The notes beneath the pieces were generated by a model that worked only from the letters and a program-made list of their open reading frames with translations, searched no databases and had not been told where the DNA came from. From JAEUIV01 sp033763795 (lineage in GTDB: Bacteria; Planctomycetota; Phycisphaerae; Phycisphaerales; UBA1924): 64,000 nucleotides of DNA. This document shows positions 60,814 to 64,000 of the stretch, piece by piece. The stretch is taken from contig JANRJV010000055.1 in assembly GCA_033763795.1 (NCBI GenBank), positions 1 to 64,000 on the forward strand, read 5' to 3'. Within the stretch, counting starts at the first letter, position 1. Each line of letters begins with the position of its first letter. Both the position numbers and the translations under genes were made by a program.

Positions 60814-62472
60814 TCAGGTGACGGCGCGGACGGTGGGTCGGCGGCCCAGGGCGGCGCGTTCGGTGAGGCCGCGGGCGGTCTCGGGGGTGCGGCTGGGGTC
60901 GATGCGGACGGGCAGGATGAGGCTGAACATGGAACCTCGTCCGATCTCGCTGACGAGCTGGATCTCGCCCTGGAGGAGCTCGGCGAACTCGCGGGCGATG
61001 GCGAGGCCCAGCCCCGTGCCCTGGTGCTCGCGGGTGTGGCTGCCGTCGATCTGGCTGAACTTCTCGAAGATGTATGCGTGCTGGGAGTGCGGGATGCCCG
61101 GCCCGGTGTCGAGGACGCTGACGCGCACACGCTGCACGCCGTCCACTCCCTGGAGCTTTTCGGCGCGGAGGATGACGTCGCCCCCCTCGGGGGTGAACTT
61201 CACGGCGTTGGAGAGGAAGTTGAAGAGGACTTGCTGGAACTTCTGCTGGTCGCTCTCGATGACGGGGAGGTCGGCCTCGCGGGCGTCGGTCGCCCAGGCG
61301 GAGCCCGACTGGAGCTGGAGCGACAGGCGGAGCCCCTTGCGATCGGCGAGGGGCCTGATGAGTGCCATCAGGGCTTCGCAGGTCTCGCCCACGTTGACGG
61401 TCTGGACGTGCAGATCGATTCGTCCGGCCTCGATCTTCGCCATGGCGAGGAGGTCGTTGATCATCTCCAGCAGGGTTCGGCCGGCGCCGACGATGTTGTC
61501 GAGGTAGCGGCGGCGCTTTTTGAGCATGGCGAGGTCCGCGGAGGGCTGCTCCTCGTCCTGGGCGGCGATGTCCTGCAGGATCTCTGCGAAGCCGATGATC
61601 GAGTTGAGGGGCGTGCGGAGCTCGTGGCTGACTCGCGCGAGGAACTCGCCCTTGAGTCGGGCGGCGTCGAAGAGGGCGGTGTTGCGTTCGGCGAGCTCGT
61701 GGAGGCGCATGTCGAGGCTGGTGTTGATGCCGCGGAGGAGGGTCTGCTGCTCTTCGAGGTTGGCGAGCATGGAGTTGAAGGCGGCGGAGAGCTGCTCGAA
61801 CTCGTCGCCCGTGCGGACGTCCGAGCGGGTGCTGAGCTCGCCCGCGCGGACGCGTTCGGCGGTTTCGCGGAGCGAGCGGACGGGGCTGAGGACGAGCTTC
61901 GTGAGGATGAGGTAGAAGACGAGGACGGCGAGCGACCCCGCGAAGACTCCCGCGACGAGCAGGAAGGCGCGCTGGGCGAGCAGCTCCGAGGCGACGGTGG
62001 CGGAGCGGCGCTCCACGACGATGACGGCCTGCGGGGTGTCGTCGCCGCCCCGGACGACGGCGGCGTAGCGGTAGATGCGGTCCTCGCCGTCCCAGATTGC
62101 TTCGACGTATTCCCGGCGGCGGCCCTGCTCTCCCGGGGCGCCGGTCTTGAGCCTCTGGTGCGCGTTGGCGAGGAAGCCCTCGCGGAACTGCGTGCCGTTC
62201 CACTGCTCGATGGGCCAGAGCCGGATGCGGAGGTTGCGGGCGAGGGTTTCCTCGGGTTCGCCGGGGCCCGCGCGGAAGGGGTTGGAGGCCTCGGAGAGGA
62301 GGGGGTTGTCGGCCCAGAGCTCGGCGACCTGGCGGGACGTTTCAAGCTGGGCGTCGTCGAGGATCCTGGGCAGCTTGAGCCAGGGCCACACCAGTGCCGA
62401 GGCGACGATCAGGACGACCGCGGCCCCGAAGACGAGTTGGCATTTGTTCGCGAGCGAGATGCCGCGCCACAT
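60814..62472 (-). CDS. Membrane sensor histidine kinase (HAMP, HisKA, HATPase)
   Basis: This 552-residue kinase has two membrane helices (QLVFGAAVVLIVASALVWPW near residue 12 and LVAGVFAGSLAVLVFYLIL near 175) flanking an extracytoplasmic sensor. A HAMP segment (LSPVRSLRETAERVRAGE) and a coil follow. The phosphorylated histidine H283 lies in RVSHELRTPLNSIIGF. The ATP site shows N box FNFLSNAVKFTPEGG, G1 DTGPGIPHSQ and G2 GTGLGLAIAREFAELL. No response-regulator gene adjoins it, so its partner is elsewhere. It converges with yraN on the other strand. Confidence 0.95.
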   Translation of the reverse strand: MWRGISLANKCQLVFGAAVVLIVASALVWPWLKLPRILDDAQLETSRQVAELWADNPLLSEASNPFRAGPGEPEETLARNLRIRLWPIEQWNGTQFREGFLANAHQRLKTGAPGEQGRRREYVEAIWDGEDRIYRYAAVVRGGDDTPQAVIVVERRSATVASELLAQRAFLLVAGVFAGSLAVLVFYLILTKLVLSPVRSLRETAERVRAGELSTRSDVRTGDEFEQLSAAFNSMLANLEEQQTLLRGINTSLDMRLHELAERNTALFDAARLKGEFLARVSHELRTPLNSIIGFAEILQDIAAQDEEQPSADLAMLKKRRRYLDNIVGAGRTLLEMINDLLAMAKIEAGRIDLHVQTVNVGETCEALMALIRPLADRKGLRLSLQLQSGSAWATDAREADLPVIESDQQKFQQVLFNFLSNAVKFTPEGGDVILRAEKLQGVDGVQRVRVSVLDTGPGIPHSQHAYIFEKFSQIDGSHTREHQGTGLGLAIAREFAELLQGEIQLVSEIGRGSMFSLILPVRIDPSRTPETARGLTERAALGRRPTVRAVT

Positions 62473-62855
62473 GCCCGGAGTTTAGTGGGGCGATCGGCGG
62501 GCGGGCTCGCGGGCGGTCGTCGGGCGGATTTTCTCGGAATTGTTCGGGCGCTCGCTTGCACGGGCGGGGCGCAGATCCGAGGTTTGAGTTGTCCGTCGGA
62601 AATCCGCTCCGACGGTCGAAGCGACGCAGGGAAGTCTCACGGGGCTTCCGGACGATCGTGGGGTGACCGGAGCCGAGAGTCGCCAAGGGAGGGGAACCCG
62701 GGCGGCTTCTGGGCGGGGCACAGTCGAATCGGGCACGGACGGACAGGCCTCCGCTCGTGCCCGGTTCGGCTTTTTGGGGTGGCGATGCGGCGCGGTGGGC
62801 GCGCGGGGGCCGCGCGAGTTTCGCGCGCGGGGGTCGCGGGTCGGGGCCCGTGTGA
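62473..62855. other. Intergenic region with an unassigned plus-strand terminator
   Basis: Two minus-strand genes flank this 383-base stretch, yet a strong plus-strand hairpin with a T-tract lies at 62722-62775. The rest has no convincing open frame. The sequence could hold a small RNA on the plus strand. Confidence 0.5.
62722..62775 (+). terminator. Strong hairpin with T-tract on the plus strand, no gene upstream
   Basis: The stem AGTCGAATCGGGCACG / CGTGCCCGGTTCGGCT pairs 16 bases (with G-T pairs), has an 18-base loop, and is followed by TTTTT. Read in the other direction it has no T-tract, so it does not serve the citrate synthase gene. Confidence 0.6.
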
Positions 62856-63992
62856 TCAGCGCTGAGCGATGGGGACGTAGCGCTGCTCGTGCGGGCCCAC
62901 GTACTCGGCGTCGGGGCGGAAGAGGCGGTTGTCGGCGAGCTGCTCGAGCACGTGACCGGCCCAGCCGCTGATGCGCGACATGGCGAACATGGGTGTGAAC
63001 AGGTCGAGCTTGAGCCCGATGCAGTGATAGGTCGTGGCGGAGTAGAAGTCGACGTTGGGATAGATGCCCTTGGCGGCCTTCTCGCGGAGCATAACCTGCT
63101 CGATGCGGGCGCTCTTTTCGTAGAGCTCCTGGTTTCCGGTGTCGGTGGCGAGCTGCTTGGCGAGGGTCTTGAGGTAGGTGGCGCGGGGGTCGTATGCCTT
63201 GTAGACGCGGTGGCCGAAGCCGGGGATCTTGGCCTTTGAGTTGAGCTTGTCGACGACGGTCTTCTCGGCGGCGTCGGGGCTGGGGATGGCGCCGAGCATC
63301 TTCATGACATCCTCGTTGGCGCCGCCGTGGAGCGGGCCGCGGAGCGATCCGATGGCGCCTGTGATGGCGGAGTACATGTCGCTCTGGGTGCTGGCGATGA
63401 CGCGGGCGGTGAAGGTGGAGTTGTTGAGCCCGTGATCGGCGTGGAGGATCATGCAGGCGTCGAAGGCGCGTTCCATGGTGGGGGTGGGCTTCTCGCCGTT
63501 GAGCATGTAGAGGAAGTTGGCAGCGAAGGAGAGGTTGGGGTCCGGGTGGATGAGCGGGAGGCCGCGGCGGTAGCGGTCGAAGTAGGCGATGAGCGTGGGG
63601 GTGCGGGCCATGATGTTCAGGGCCTTGTCGCGGAGCGAGGGGAGGTCGATGGCGTTGGGGTCGCGATCGTGGAGGGAGAGAGCCGAGACCATGGTGCGCA
63701 GCATGTGCATGGGCTGCGCGTCCTTGGGGAGGTTGGTGAGCCGGCCCTGCATGCCCTCGGGGAGCTCGTAGCGGGAGCGGAGGTCGCGGCTGAAGGCGTC
63801 GAGCTCCGAGCGGGTGGGGAGCCGGAGATTCCAGAGAAGAGAGACGGTCTCTTCGAAGCTGGAGTGGCGTGCGAGATCGTCGATCGCGATCCCGACGTAC
63901 TCGAGCACGCCCTTCTCGCCGTCGATGAACGAGAGCTTGGTTTCCGCTGCAACGATCCCTTCGAGGCCTTTGGAGATCATCGTCGAGGGCAT
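62856..63992 (-). CDS. gltA: Citrate synthase
   Basis: This 378-residue enzyme condenses oxaloacetate and acetyl-CoA into citrate. It has the family's catalytic His and ligands in LHADHGLNNSTF, SLRGPLHGGANED, PGFGHRVYKAYDPR with the second catalytic His, and NVDFYSATTYHCIGL, which holds the third catalytic Asp. The length is typical of the shorter bacterial dimeric type. The ATG at 63992 lies 8 bases from the window edge, so the promoter is not visible. It shares a region with sdh genes, both in the TCA cycle. Confidence 0.97.
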   Translation of the reverse strand: MPSTMISKGLEGIVAAETKLSFIDGEKGVLEYVGIAIDDLARHSSFEETVSLLWNLRLPTRSELDAFSRDLRSRYELPEGMQGRLTNLPKDAQPMHMLRTMVSALSLHDRDPNAIDLPSLRDKALNIMARTPTLIAYFDRYRRGLPLIHPDPNLSFAANFLYMLNGEKPTPTMERAFDACMILHADHGLNNSTFTARVIASTQSDMYSAITGAIGSLRGPLHGGANEDVMKMLGAIPSPDAAEKTVVDKLNSKAKIPGFGHRVYKAYDPRATYLKTLAKQLATDTGNQELYEKSARIEQVMLREKAAKGIYPNVDFYSATTYHCIGLKLDLFTPMFAMSRISGWAGHVLEQLADNRLFRPDAEYVGPHEQRYVPIAQR

Positions 63993-64000
63993 GAATCTTC

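Noticed and set aside
62394..62666. 90-codon plus-strand frame before the orphan terminator as a small protein gene
   Set aside because: It is arginine/glycine-rich, overlaps the kinase N-terminus antisense, and has no ribosome site.

Overview
The window is GC-rich DNA that most likely comes from a planctomycete of the Phycisphaerae/Phycisphaerales type. The clues are inferred from protein content. They include secreted proteins ending in paired dockerin-like EF-hand repeats, an N-terminal LEPRLLL motif on an exported cyclophilin, PEP-CTERM-like tails ending in arginine runs, a prepilin with an H-X9-DG type C-terminus, DUF1573 and DUF1844 proteins, and a degenerate-Walker magnesium-chelatase-like ATPase. 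No rRNA or other decisive taxonomic marker is present.

Positions 1 to about 17,800 look like a mobile defence island. From the left edge it holds a broken hsdR fragment (minus strand), a frameshifted glycosyltransferase pseudogene, and a tight plus-strand operon. That operon encodes a small HTH protein, HsdR with an unusual inserted carboxypeptidase-regulatory-like domain, HsdM, a half-size HsdS, a PD-(D/E)XK-type nuclease-like protein, and a 1644-residue P-loop NTPase with a long helical middle and a C-terminal PLD-like domain. These genes overlap or nearly abut, so they are probably made together. The last two are the best candidates for an undescribed accessory or abortive-infection module attached to a type I restriction system. 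After a terminator come a defence-like gene cut short by a partial IS3-family element, then a three-gene cassette (HARE-HTH-like protein, DUF2924 protein, large serine recombinase). The cassette ends just before the 3' end of a tRNA-Glu gene, a plausible island boundary.

Positions 17,800 to 64,000 look like ordinary chromosome. In order they hold: a small conserved protein; a MoxR/chelatase-like AAA ATPase; an NtrC-type two-component pair; a TauE/SafE permease; a large secreted PstS-like dockerin protein; a pseudopilin; an ExbB-ExbD-ExbD transport motor; a lipoprotein; three tRNA genes (Val, Thr, Tyr); a second giant secreted protein with the same C-terminal cassette; an aldehyde dehydrogenase; a Tat-exported M2 dipeptidase; two small exported proteins with PEP-CTERM-like tails; tRNA-Met; a gingipain-like C25 peptidase with dockerin repeats; a LuxR-type regulator; an ECF sigma factor; and the LEPRLL cyclophilin.

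The right end is centred on central carbon metabolism. A minus-strand cluster carries DUF1844, sdhC, sdhA, a TPR/O-GlcNAc-transferase-like gene, sdhB and a DUF1573 protein. Next come a SurA-like lipoprotein and yraN on the plus strand, a membrane histidine kinase, and citrate synthase at the right edge. Succinate dehydrogenase and citrate synthase place two TCA-cycle steps within 10 kb of each other. All functions are read from motifs and family knowledge; no searches were run.
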